The notes under the pieces: generated by a model
Database searches by the model: none
Told to the model about the DNA's origin: nothing
The model's input: only the letters and a program-made list of their open reading frames with translations
Made by a program: the position numbers and the translations under genes
In this document: in pieces, positions 45,901-52,654 of the stretch
Position numbering within the stretch: the stretch's first letter is position 1
Layout of the letters: each line of letters starts with the position of its first letter
DNA from: an uncultured Balneola sp.
GTDB taxonomy: Bacteria; Bacteroidota; Rhodothermia; Balneolales; Balneolaceae
DNA: 64,000 nucleotides
Assembly: GCA_902529115.1 (NCBI GenBank)
Contig: CABZVB010000001.1
Span: 62,001 to 126,000, forward strand
Direction of reading: 5' to 3'

Positions 45901-45986
45901 TATCAAATATTACTTTATCAGCAGGAATCGGGTGGTATTATGATGTATTAGAAAAAGAATTACGTTTTTTTATTGGATCTTTTTAA
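42921..45986 (+). CDS. Large peptidase-MA-like metallopeptidase / propeller / outer-membrane barrel protein
   Basis: A 1021-residue envelope protein, not assigned to a named gene. After a signal region (residues 1-34, ending AGTLFAQ) comes a gluzincin-type peptidase domain: LSHEILHATHGN gives H144, E145, H148 and GGIHEGLAVYHEG gives the third ligand E185. The middle (roughly 310-680) has repeated YVERKYHQERGIYLYD-style blades typical of WD40/TolB-like propellers. From about 690 the sequence has alternating aromatic strands (WYQMSYSTKKFWPGINFTFYR) ending in ...RFFIGSF, as in an outer-membrane barrel. A 30-bp tandem duplication lies in the barrel part. It converges on purM with a 17-nt overlap. 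Confidence 0.72.
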   Translation: MTGFLSLRYITITVGLLVGIGTALFFNAGTLFAQITPPFYSIEYRPYKGPWLQLKTPHFRIIYPEGLDSVAYKSSRILEQQYPLAQSLTGGNLKNFPLVITNYSDLSNGFVQSWNFKSEINLAPIKGKALNPRGGDWLETVLSHEILHATHGNIKGHFLLNSFGFLFGPDLTRSLNFYPPGGIHEGLAVYHEGKNTLSVNHGGRGNYGYFKAKYWANLLSDSPWSIGDGLIPTKYHYPLNRHYIAGYFFTEWLQETYGEGVLKESLIRHYNRFPLGLGVALKGVTASWPNAMAPVYRKWALDNYAIAHRARNKTQIEDVDYINPLNQELDQRRPLWISPTKLLYVERKYHQERGIYLYDTETQFRRLITSDFFVEDYLYAVDQKSKEIIYAAYKRGATSLNEVYSYLYRKSFLEGASKKALIPGSKRMFAPSVDPHRNSLWALKNYLNIAQIYEYRNNNWLQCSQFKNTRPIAIAIHPSMKNTYAFLMQKRGFQGVWFVNNFNSCSEIMSSLGGAADIGFDNASIIDIQWHPIKSNLLMSVDDRDGVRVVEYDLYNGQAFVKLDAEFAAYEASYSDDGKLFSFVDEQNQKNIIAMVDSSRVAANSFEWPTMNAIDIEKSSNSMLLGNDLLNSSTNWTIDSYTDDLSWWSPRVILPQIIDHSGTLPSSLPDFLDYVNPYAYYGGFSPLDFSKLEVGLSMQSTDILQEKGYRFSGTLHRNNLWYQMSYSTKKFWPGINFTFYRKPNYKEGFSVDLISDKRGWSLGVPLSYHFPSLTRFTSISITPRLYVEESRFMDGSGSFLTDYVVQSKYGISSFLQLRVQQLIRDIQPRSGFITFISGQKTFQASKCNEKTFQASGCSFILNNTQYTYRLSNRYAIYADQKMYLPVWKKKNISTLVNAVILKQSNEVLFSTNNITSPAFFSDIFLNSSSIGRFTTETIIPIWYADKGSFTVPSSLKALYLKVFTHRLYDLANKTTFGYPTRTSFGGNLNILFNISNITLSAGIGWYYDVLEKELRFFIGSF
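45441..45500 (+). repeat. 30-bp tandem duplication inside the barrel gene
   Basis: Two imperfect 30-bp units starting at about 45441 and 45471 (acgtttcaagcatcg / acatttcaagcatcg) encode KTFQASKCNE and KTFQASGCSF. The duplicated peptide adds two Cys residues to an extracellular-loop-like position. Confidence 0.75.
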
Positions 45987-47010
45987 TTCTACCTATTTTA
46001 ATTCCTGGTTCACCTAGTTGAGCAGCCTTTTCTAATACTTTTTCGACTATATTTTTATCTACAACCGCAATAAGGCCTATGCCTAGGTTAAAAGTTTCTC
46101 TCATATCTTCTTCAGGTACATTACCTAAATTTTGTATAAGTGAATAAATAGCTGGTCGATCCCATGATTTCCAGTCAATATCTAAACCAAGTCCTTCTGG
46201 TAGTATTCTTTTAGTATTACCTACTATTCCACCGCCAGTGATGTGAGAAAAACCGTATACTTTTTCAATTTTTTTTAACTCAATAATTAAATTTAAATAA
46301 GATTTATGAACTTTAAGTAGTTCTTCTGAAAGAGTTACATTTAACTCTTTTATGTAATCATCTATCTGGTAAGTTGATAGCAACACCTTTCTAGCTAATG
46401 AAAAACCATTAGTATGTAAACCTGAACTTTTAAAGCCAATTAAAAACGAACCATCTCTTATTTGATTTCCATTAATAATCTCACTTTCATCAACAATCCC
46501 AATAATAGTGCCTGCTAAGTCAAATTCACCTGGTTTATAAATATCAGGCATTTCAGCCGTTTCTCCACCAATTAATGCCACATTATTTTCTTTGCAAGCT
46601 GTTGCAAATCCCTTTATAACTTCAATTCCCGTTTGCTTCTTTAATTTACCAGTTGAAAAATAATCAAGAAAAAATAAGGGGGTAGCTCCACAGACAGCAA
46701 TGTCATTTATGCAATGATTAACAAGATCCTTACCAATTGTATCATATTTTTGAGCTTTATATGCTACAATAAGTTTAGTTCCAACACCATCAACAGAACT
46801 CACAAAAACTGGATTTCTAAAAGAAGAAAGATTTGGTTTAAAAAAACCCCCAAAACCACCAATATTACTTAAAACCTCAACACCATGCGTTTCTTTCACA
46901 ATATCTTTAATTGAATTAACTAATTCTTCACCGGCTTTTATATCGACACCTGAGTCTGTATATGTGAACGTTTTATCTTGCATATTTCTAAGCCTTAGTT
47001 TTTTCAACAA
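45970..47010 (-). CDS. purM: Phosphoribosylformylglycinamidine cyclo-ligase
   Basis: Closes the imidazole ring (FGAM to AIR) in purine synthesis. The 346 residues include YTDSGVDIKAGEELV, VSSVDGVGTKLIVA, HCINDIAVCGATPLFFLDY, LIGGETAEMPDIY, GLHTNGFSLARKV and SHITGGGIVGNTKRILP. Met10 (MQDKTFTYTDSGVD) is a plausible start. It is notably AT-rich. Its upstream side borders the candidate replication origin; its end overlaps the upstream convergent gene by 17 nt. purS and purQ lie far away at 1-2.5 kb. Confidence 0.95.
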   Translation of the reverse strand: MLKKLRLRNMQDKTFTYTDSGVDIKAGEELVNSIKDIVKETHGVEVLSNIGGFGGFFKPNLSSFRNPVFVSSVDGVGTKLIVAYKAQKYDTIGKDLVNHCINDIAVCGATPLFFLDYFSTGKLKKQTGIEVIKGFATACKENNVALIGGETAEMPDIYKPGEFDLAGTIIGIVDESEIINGNQIRDGSFLIGFKSSGLHTNGFSLARKVLLSTYQIDDYIKELNVTLSEELLKVHKSYLNLIIELKKIEKVYGFSHITGGGIVGNTKRILPEGLGLDIDWKSWDRPAIYSLIQNLGNVPEEDMRETFNLGIGLIAVVDKNIVEKVLEKAAQLGEPGIKIGRIKKIQ

Positions 47011-47040
47011 GTAAATATAGCATCTTTCAAAATTATCTTA

Positions 47041-47450
47041 GGACAAGATTTAATTTTTTTTCCACATGATCTTATTAATAATAATTAAATATTTAAATAT
47101 AGTAGTATATAGTAGGTAGTGTGGATATGTTTATAAAAGCTTTATAAAATTTTAATATCCTCTTAAGGATAAATTGTGGTTAATTTGGTTAATAACTAAT
47201 AATAAAAAAGAAGCCTTCATATAATCTAAAAAGCATTTTATAAAAATTTTTTTCAATTAACTTAACTTATACACCTCAACACCTGTTTTGCACATATTTT
47301 TTTATATAAATACTTAACATTAAAACTGACAAGTATAAGTAGTGGATAAGTATAATTAAGTGTGGAAATATGTGGATAAATAGAGCTACTTTTAATTATC
47401 CTATACTTATGAGAAAGATATCCACATAGCTGTCAACAAAAAGCATATTT
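47041..47450. other. oriC: Candidate chromosomal replication origin (oriC)
   Basis: A very AT-rich gap between divergent purM and dtd with about eight DnaA-box-like 9-mers. On the + strand in TGTGGATAA orientation: 47120-47128 (TGTGGATAT), 47175-47183 (TGTGGTTAA), 47341-47349 (AGTGGATAA), 47361-47369 (TGTGGAAAT) and 47371-47379 (TGTGGATAA, perfect). In TTATCCACA orientation: 47058-47066 (TTTTCCACA), 47267-47275 (TTATACACC) and 47418-47426 (ATATCCACA). A TAG-triplet tract abuts one box. Clustered DnaA boxes plus AT-rich DNA are the standard oriC signature; no dnaA gene is adjacent. Confidence 0.72.
47071..47128. other. AT-rich unwinding segment with DnaA-trio-like TAG repeats
   Basis: From 47071 the sequence is almost pure A/T for 30 bp, then reads TAG TAG TAT A TAG TAG G TAG (47100-47119) directly before the DnaA box TGTGGATAT (47120-47128). 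Five TAG triplets next to a box in this orientation match the DnaA-trio arrangement described in Bacillus subtilis, where trios guide DnaA onto single strands in the unwinding element. Confidence 0.55.
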
Positions 47451-47894
47451 ATGAAAGCGTTAATTCAGAGAGTAACAAATGCAAAAGTTAATATTTCAGG
47501 GAGAACGAAAGGATCCATTAAGAAAGGCTTGGTAGTTTTTGTTGGCTTTGCTGAAAATGATACAAATGAAACAATAGAATGGGTTATTAATAAAATCAGA
47601 AATTTGCGTGTTTTTACCGACCAAGAAGGAAAGATGAATAAATCAGTAGAAGAAGTAGAAGGAGGGCTTTTAATTATTTCACAATTTACTTTATATGCAT
47701 CGATTAAAAAAGGAACAAGGCCTAGTTTCATCGATGCAGCGAAACCAGAGTTAGCAGAAACCCTGTATAACTATCTTCTAGAATATGTGTCTAATAATAT
47801 GTCACTATATATAGAATCAGGAATTTTTGGTGCTGATATGCAAGTTGAACTAACTAATGACGGGCCGGTAACAATTTTAGTTGAAAGAGAATAA
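47451..47894 (+). CDS. dtd: D-aminoacyl-tRNA deacylase
   Basis: Removes D-amino acids wrongly attached to tRNA. A 147-residue DTD: MKALIQRVTNAKVNISG at the start, the first active-site motif SQFTLYA, and the cross-subunit Gly-cisPro motif NDGPVTILVE at the end. Length and motifs are canonical. Its start borders the candidate origin; it converges on adk with a 27-bp gap. Confidence 0.95.
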   Translation: MKALIQRVTNAKVNISGRTKGSIKKGLVVFVGFAENDTNETIEWVINKIRNLRVFTDQEGKMNKSVEEVEGGLLIISQFTLYASIKKGTRPSFIDAAKPELAETLYNYLLEYVSNNMSLYIESGIFGADMQVELTNDGPVTILVERE

Positions 47895-47921
47895 AAAGTT
47901 TTTAAAAAAGATAATGACGAA

Positions 47922-48473
47922 TTAAAGAGCTTTCTTAATTCGATTAAATATAGATTCAACAGAGCCTGTACCATCGATGATTTTAACCAGCCCTTTTTTC
48001 TTGTAATAATTTAAGACAGGCTCTGTTTCATTCTGATAAACAGAAAGTCTATTTTTAATACCTTTTTTTGTATCATCAGGCCGCCCTTGGCCACGAGAAA
48101 GGATTCTTTTTATTAATTCTTCCTCTGGTACGACTAGTGATATTAATGCATCGATGGGGGTATTCTTTTCAGCTAACATACGATCAAAAGATTGTGCTTG
48201 GCTTACGGTTCGTGGAAAACCATCAAAAACACAGCCATTATTATAGACGCTTTTACTGGTTTCTTCTTTTACTAGACCTACCACAATCTCATCGGAAACA
48301 AGCTCTCCAGAGTCTAGTATGGTTTTTACTTTAATTCCCAGTGGTGTTTTGTTGTGTATAGCCTCTCTAAACATGTTTCCAGTTGACAAATGGGCTATAC
48401 CAAAATGATGTATTATATATTCGGCTTGCGTGCCCTTGCCCGCTCCTGGAGGGCCAAATAAAATAATATTCAT
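47922..48473 (-). CDS. adk: Adenylate kinase
   Basis: Interconverts ATP+AMP and 2 ADP. A 183-residue short-form enzyme: P-loop GPPGAGKGTQ (7-16), AMP-site HLSTGNMFREAI, VFDGFPRTVSQA, and a reduced LID with RILSRGQGRPDDT instead of the long zinc-binding LID. It is 76 bp downstream of rplS on the same strand, so it may be read with the ribosomal-protein operon. Confidence 0.95.
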   Translation of the reverse strand: MNIILFGPPGAGKGTQAEYIIHHFGIAHLSTGNMFREAIHNKTPLGIKVKTILDSGELVSDEIVVGLVKEETSKSVYNNGCVFDGFPRTVSQAQSFDRMLAEKNTPIDALISLVVPEEELIKRILSRGQGRPDDTKKGIKNRLSVYQNETEPVLNYYKKKGLVKIIDGTGSVESIFNRIKKAL

Positions 48474-48549
48474 GAATGAAAGTTATGAATGTTAATAAAG
48501 AATGGTTTCAACCCAAAAGAGCTGAAAGCGAAGGGGTTTTAAAAAGGCT

Positions 48550-48897
48550 TTATTTAGACTCTTTTTCTTTAATTCTTGCAGCTTTTCCACGTAATTCACG
48601 TAAATAAAAGAGTTTAGAGCGTCTAACTTTTCCGTGTTTTTTTACATCTATTTTTGCAATAAAAGGTGAGTTCATTGGAAATATACGCTCTACACCAATA
48701 CTCCCACTAATTTTTCGAACGGTGAATGTTTTATTTGGCCCATTGCCGCGGACTGATAATACAACCCCTTCGTATTGCTGAATTCTTTCCTTTTCACCTT
48801 CACGTACGCGATAGTGCACATTAACGGTATCACCAGCAGCAAAAGAGGGCATTTTGTCGTTAATTAGGCTTTGTTCAACTAATTTTAGTTTGTCCAT
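48550..48897 (-). CDS. rplS: Ribosomal protein bL19
   Basis: A 115-residue L19 located at the 30S-50S interface. It shows [92 protein letters not shown]. Length is normal. Last gene of ffh-rpsP-rimM-trmD-rplS, 58 bp after trmD. Confidence 0.96.
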   Translation of the reverse strand: MDKLKLVEQSLINDKMPSFAAGDTVNVHYRVREGEKERIQQYEGVVLSVRGNGPNKTFTVRKISGSIGVERIFPMNSPFIAKIDVKKHGKVRRSKLFYLRELRGKAARIKEKESK

Positions 48898-48955
48898 AGT
48901 AGCACCTTTGGTATTAAGTAATAGGCATTAACCTATTGTTAAGTTAATAATCTTT

Positions 48956-49639
48956 TTAGTCGTCTTTTAATAAATCTTTTCTTTTAGTTTTTGTCTTTTG
49001 AAATGACCTTTCATCTTGCCAGAGCTTAATTTTCTTTGGATTACCCGACAGAAGAACACCGGGAACTACCCAGCCGTTGAAGTTAGCAGGCCGCGTGTAC
49101 ACCGGGGCTTCAAGGAGTCCGTTTTGAAAGGAGTCGTTAAGCGCGCTTCCTGCGTCGCCTATAGCCCCCGGTAATAAACGGACAATGGCGTCAACAATCA
49201 TCATTGCAGGGAGCTCGCCGCCGGAAAGAACAACATCACCGATGCTGTATTCTCTTGTTATAAGATGTTCTCTAATTCGCTGATCAACGCCTTTGTAGTG
49301 CCCACAAAGAATGAGAATATTTTTTTTAAGGCTTAATGTATTCGCCTCTTTTTGTGTAAAGGGCACGCCATCTGGCGCTGTAAATATTATCTCGTCATAT
49401 GAGCGCTGGCCACAAAGATATTTAATGCAGTCGAAGATAGGCTGGGGGCTAAGTACCATCCCAGGATCACCGCCATATGGGTAATCATCTATTTTTAAGT
49501 GTTTATCGTTTGTAAAATTTCGCAAGTCGTGAATATAAATATCTACGAGGCTTTTTTCTTTGGCTCGTTTAACTATACTGTAGTCTAACGGGCCGCTTAA
49601 CAATGCGGGCACTGCTGATATAATATCAAAGCGGATCAT
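48956..49639 (-). CDS. trmD: tRNA (guanine-N1)-methyltransferase TrmD
   Basis: Methylates G37 of tRNAs at N1. 227 residues of the SPOUT class: FDIISAVPALLSGPLDYSIVKRAKEK, DDYPYGGDPGMVLSPQPIF, ILCGHYKGVDQRI, SIGDVVLSGGELPAMMIVDAIVRLLPG (the trefoil knot). Its start overlaps the rimM stop by 4 nt. Confidence 0.96.
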   Translation of the reverse strand: MIRFDIISAVPALLSGPLDYSIVKRAKEKSLVDIYIHDLRNFTNDKHLKIDDYPYGGDPGMVLSPQPIFDCIKYLCGQRSYDEIIFTAPDGVPFTQKEANTLSLKKNILILCGHYKGVDQRIREHLITREYSIGDVVLSGGELPAMMIVDAIVRLLPGAIGDAGSALNDSFQNGLLEAPVYTRPANFNGWVVPGVLLSGNPKKIKLWQDERSFQKTKTKRKDLLKDD

Positions 49640-50184
49640 AAACCAATTAGGTTATTTACATTCGAGAAAATGATAGTTTGTTTTGTCGTATTTATTTCTA
49701 CTAAATAGGGCTCAACTAACGGGATGAGGAAGGACCCCTCAGTGGTCGCTATTTTTACTAATGGCTGAACGCTTGGCACATCGGCGGGAAATATAGTGCC
49801 GATTAAATCACCGTGTTCATCGAGAGCAGTAAAACCGTTATAATTATTGCTTTTTTCTGAAGCATTTTGCGACCAGCCATTATAGAGATGCGCATCAATA
49901 AATAGATGGCGATGCTGAATAGCCTCGGCCTCCGAGCGATTAGCAATTTTATCAAATCTGACAAAGAACGAGGGAGAGTTCCGTTTATTTTCTTTTCGAT
50001 AAGAAAGAGCTCGTAAAGGATATAAATCACCCCTGTTATTTTTGAGAAAAACTAACAAGTTCTCTTGATCATCTATAACAGAGGGATCCGGTAGCTCCCA
50101 AACAACCTTTACCTCTCCGTGAAGGCCGTGGGCACGATCTATATAACCAACGCTCTTAAATCCAGAGGGACTTGAGTTGCTCAT
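49636..50184 (-). CDS. rimM: 16S rRNA processing protein RimM
   Basis: A 182-residue 30S maturation factor that binds uS19. Opening VGYIDRAHGLHGEVKV is diagnostic, followed by FDKIANRSEAEAIQHRHLFID and the PRC-barrel half with DEHGDLIGTIFPADVPSVQPLVKI and IPLVEPYLVEINTTKQTI. Located between rpsP (18-bp gap) and trmD (4-nt overlap). Confidence 0.93.
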   Translation of the reverse strand: MSNSSPSGFKSVGYIDRAHGLHGEVKVVWELPDPSVIDDQENLLVFLKNNRGDLYPLRALSYRKENKRNSPSFFVRFDKIANRSEAEAIQHRHLFIDAHLYNGWSQNASEKSNNYNGFTALDEHGDLIGTIFPADVPSVQPLVKIATTEGSFLIPLVEPYLVEINTTKQTIIFSNVNNLIGL

Positions 50185-50201
50185 GGAACTAATTCAAGGC
50201 T

Positions 50202-51104
50202 TTATTTAGTGTTTTTTTTTGCTTCCCAGGCAGCCAAAACCGTTTTACGTACCTCGCTATCTGCTATAAAACCATCAAGATTTTCCAAGGCTGTAGTAGC
50301 AATGTGGTTAATTGCTTCTTTGGCCGTCATGTCAGCAGACCTTTTACCGGACTGTTGTTTTATCTTAGTTTCAGGCTCTGGATTGGCTGTTTCCTCGGCG
50401 GCAGGCTCCACTTGTTCAGCGGCAGTTTCTTCGGTGGCCGCCTCAGTTTCAGGCTCTAGATCGGCTGTTTCCTCGGCGGCAGGTTCCGCTTGCTCAGCGG
50501 CAGTTTCTTCGGTGGCCGCCTCAGTTTCGGGCTCTGGATCGGCTGTTTCCTCGGCGGCAGGCTCCACTTCTTCAGCGGCAGCTTCTTCGGTGGCCGCCTC
50601 AGTTTCAGGCTCTAGATCGGCTGTTTCCTCGGCGGCAGCCTTTGCTGCTGTTTCTTCTGCTTCCTTCTCCATTTCGGCCGCAGCCGCGCTAGCTTTTTGT
50701 TTTATTTGCTTTTTAACTTCTTTCTCTTCAGCAATTAGGCTTGCGCGAACCTGGTCTTTCCGGGAGACTTCCGCTTGTTCTTTTGATTCGCGGTTAGCTT
50801 TCCACTCTTCAATCGCGGCATTAATTTCTTCTTCACTTTTGCCCCACATTTGTAAGTGACGCTTATAAAGAAAACCTTGATGGCGGAGAATTTTTTGTAC
50901 TGCATCGGTTGGTTTAGCGCCTTGATCTAACCAATAGCTGATCCGCTCTTCGTTAATAATTGTTTCTTTTTTCTCGGTTACACCATCATAGCGGCCGACT
51001 TGTTCTATAATTCGGCCATCGCGAGGTGAACGGCTGTCAGCAACTACGATATGATAAATAGGACGACGAATACGCCCTTTACGTTGTAGTCTAATTTTAA
51101 TCAA
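50202..51104 (-). CDS. rpsP: Ribosomal protein bS16 with long repeat-bearing C-terminal extension
   Basis: Residues 1-82 are a normal bS16 (IKIRLQRKGRIRRPIYHIVVADSRSPRDGRIIEQVGRYDG). The next 60 residues are charged and helical (EEWKANRESKEQAEVSRKDQ). Residues 160-247 are three and a half copies of a 26-residue acidic Ala/Glu/Pro/Thr repeat (copies begin at E160, E186, E212, E238). A last conserved-looking helical segment, DMTAKEAINHIATTALENLDGF and AAWEAKKNTK, follows. S16 is normally 80-90 residues; Bacteroidota members are often longer, but 300 residues is extreme. First gene after ffh (36 bp). Confidence 0.93.
   Translation of the reverse strand: MIKIRLQRKGRIRRPIYHIVVADSRSPRDGRIIEQVGRYDGVTEKKETIINEERISYWLDQGAKPTDAVQKILRHQGFLYKRHLQMWGKSEEEINAAIEEWKANRESKEQAEVSRKDQVRASLIAEEKEVKKQIKQKASAAAAEMEKEAEETAAKAAAEETADLEPETEAATEEAAAEEVEPAAEETADPEPETEAATEETAAEQAEPAAEETADLEPETEAATEETAAEQVEPAAEETANPEPETKIKQQSGKRSADMTAKEAINHIATTALENLDGFIADSEVRKTVLAAWEAKKNTK
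50370..50640 (-). repeat. 78-bp tandem repeats in rpsP
   Basis: On the + strand the phrase GGCTGTTTCCTCGGCGG recurs at 50385, 50463, 50541 and 50619, exactly 78 bp apart. The units are nearly identical and more GC-rich than their surroundings. They encode the 26-residue acidic repeats of the S16 extension, so copy number can change without a frameshift. Confidence 0.95.
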
Positions 51105-51140
51105 TGATTTGTCCTCAGTTGAGTTTTTATTTAATGCTCG

Positions 51141-52481
51141 TTATCGCCCAAAAGACATGTTTTTTAGTCCTTGAAGTGCGCGCCCTGTCTTCCCTTTATT
51201 CGACAGGTTTTTCATCATTTTCTTCATCTGATCAAACTGTTTAATTAAATCGTTTATTTCTTTAACAGTTCTACCGGAACCCAAGGCAATACGCTTACGG
51301 CGAGAGCCGTTTAATATTTCAGGATTCCGCCGCTCCTCCGGCGTCATAGAATAGATAATGGACTCAACGGGCTTAAACGCATCGTCATTGATTTCTGCAT
51401 CTTCTATTGCTTTGCTGGCGCCGGGAATCATTTTGACGAGATCACCTAAGTCTCCCATCTTTTTAACTTTTTGAATTTGATCGAGAAAATCTTCCAAGTC
51501 AAATTTATTGGAGCGAATTTTCTTTTGAAGCTGCAGAGCTTCTTTTTCATCAAATTCTCTTTGAGCGCGCTCAACTAACGATACCACATCTCCCATGCCC
51601 AAAATACGTTGGGCCATACGATCTGGGAAGAAGGGGCTTAAAGCATCTAACTTTTCCCCAGTGCCTACAAACTTAATAGGTTTATTAACAACCGATTTAA
51701 TGGAGAGCGCCGCGCCCCCGCGGGTATCACCATCTAATTTTGTAAGAACAACTCCATCGTAGTTAATACGCTCATTGAACTCTTTTGCAGTGTTTACAGC
51801 GTCTTGGCCCGTCATAGAATCTACAACAAATAGAATTTCAGAGGGGTTGATCTGTTTTTTTATTTCTGCAATTTCGTTCATCATCTCTTCGTCTACGTGT
51901 AAACGCCCAGCAGTATCTATAATGACGGTATCCATAGCTAAACTACGAGCCATTGATACAGCTTCTTTGGCAACTCGAACAGCGTCTTTTTGTTCAATCG
52001 AGTACACGGGAACATCCCCTTGTGATCCAAGTGTTTTTAACTGGGTTACGGCAGCAGGGCGATAAACATCGGCGGCAGCAAGAAGCGGATTCCTTTTATG
52101 CTCCTGCTTAAGGTATCTAGCTAATTTACCTGCGAAGGTAGTTTTTCCAGAACCTTGTAATCCAGCAATGAGAATGACTGTTGGAGGGGTGTTGGCAAAG
52201 GTGATTGTAGAAGGATTTCCACCAAAAGCCTCGACTAATTCGTCATATACAATTTTGGTGAATTGTTGCCCAGGATTGACGCTGGTCAACACTCCCGACC
52301 CTAACACCTTGTCTTTTACCTCCGTAGTAAACGTTCGGGCAACCTCGTAATTAACGTCAGCATCCAATAAAGCCCGGCGTATTTCGCGCACGGTCTCAGC
52401 GATGTTCACCTCGGTGATTCGCGCCTCGCCCCTCAGGCTCTGAAAAGCTTTATCTAATTTGGATGATAATTGTTCAAACAT
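51141..52481 (-). CDS. ffh: Signal recognition particle protein Ffh
   Basis: The GTPase and signal-sequence binder of the SRP, acting with FtsY. 446 residues: N domain MFEQLSSKLDKAFQSLRGEARI, P-loop GLQGSGKTTFAGKLA, AADVYRPAAVTQLKTLG, DTAGRLHVDEEMMNEI, TKLDGDTRGGAALSI, and a Met-rich M domain (FDQMKKMMKNLSNKGKTGRAL). The 4.5S SRP RNA is not visible in the window. Divergent from fabI, with a perfect DnaA box in the shared upstream region. Confidence 0.97.
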   Translation of the reverse strand: MFEQLSSKLDKAFQSLRGEARITEVNIAETVREIRRALLDADVNYEVARTFTTEVKDKVLGSGVLTSVNPGQQFTKIVYDELVEAFGGNPSTITFANTPPTVILIAGLQGSGKTTFAGKLARYLKQEHKRNPLLAAADVYRPAAVTQLKTLGSQGDVPVYSIEQKDAVRVAKEAVSMARSLAMDTVIIDTAGRLHVDEEMMNEIAEIKKQINPSEILFVVDSMTGQDAVNTAKEFNERINYDGVVLTKLDGDTRGGAALSIKSVVNKPIKFVGTGEKLDALSPFFPDRMAQRILGMGDVVSLVERAQREFDEKEALQLQKKIRSNKFDLEDFLDQIQKVKKMGDLGDLVKMIPGASKAIEDAEINDDAFKPVESIIYSMTPEERRNPEILNGSRRKRIALGSGRTVKEINDLIKQFDQMKKMMKNLSNKGKTGRALQGLKNMSFGR

Positions 52482-52552
52482 GGTTTACAGGAAATCCGAA
52501 TTGTTTCACAGCCCAATAAAATACGGTATAAATACGGGCTTATCAACATTAA

Positions 52553-52561
52553 TGTGGATAA
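52553..52561 (-). promoter_or_regulatory. Isolated perfect DnaA box
   Basis: TGTGGATAA (TTATCCACA on the minus strand) in the 173-bp divergent region between ffh and fabI, 5 kb from the candidate origin. It could let DnaA regulate one of the two genes or could titrate DnaA. It may also be coincidental. Confidence 0.45.
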
Positions 52562-52654
52562 TTGTTAAAAAAGATTGCGAGGCCTTTTGGCATTCTTTTT
52601 TAGCTAAAACAGTGGTATTTTATAGTTTATAATTATTAATGGAATCTAGTATAT

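Noticed and set aside
50370-50640. Regular repeats as a CRISPR array
   Set aside because: The 78-bp units are contiguous, with no unique spacers, and are in frame in rpsP.
50209-50859. 216-codon Ser/Ala-rich ORF on the + strand
   Set aside because: It is the antisense image of the rpsP repeats; the repetitive low-complexity Ser/Ala/Val sequence comes from the complement of acidic repeat codons.
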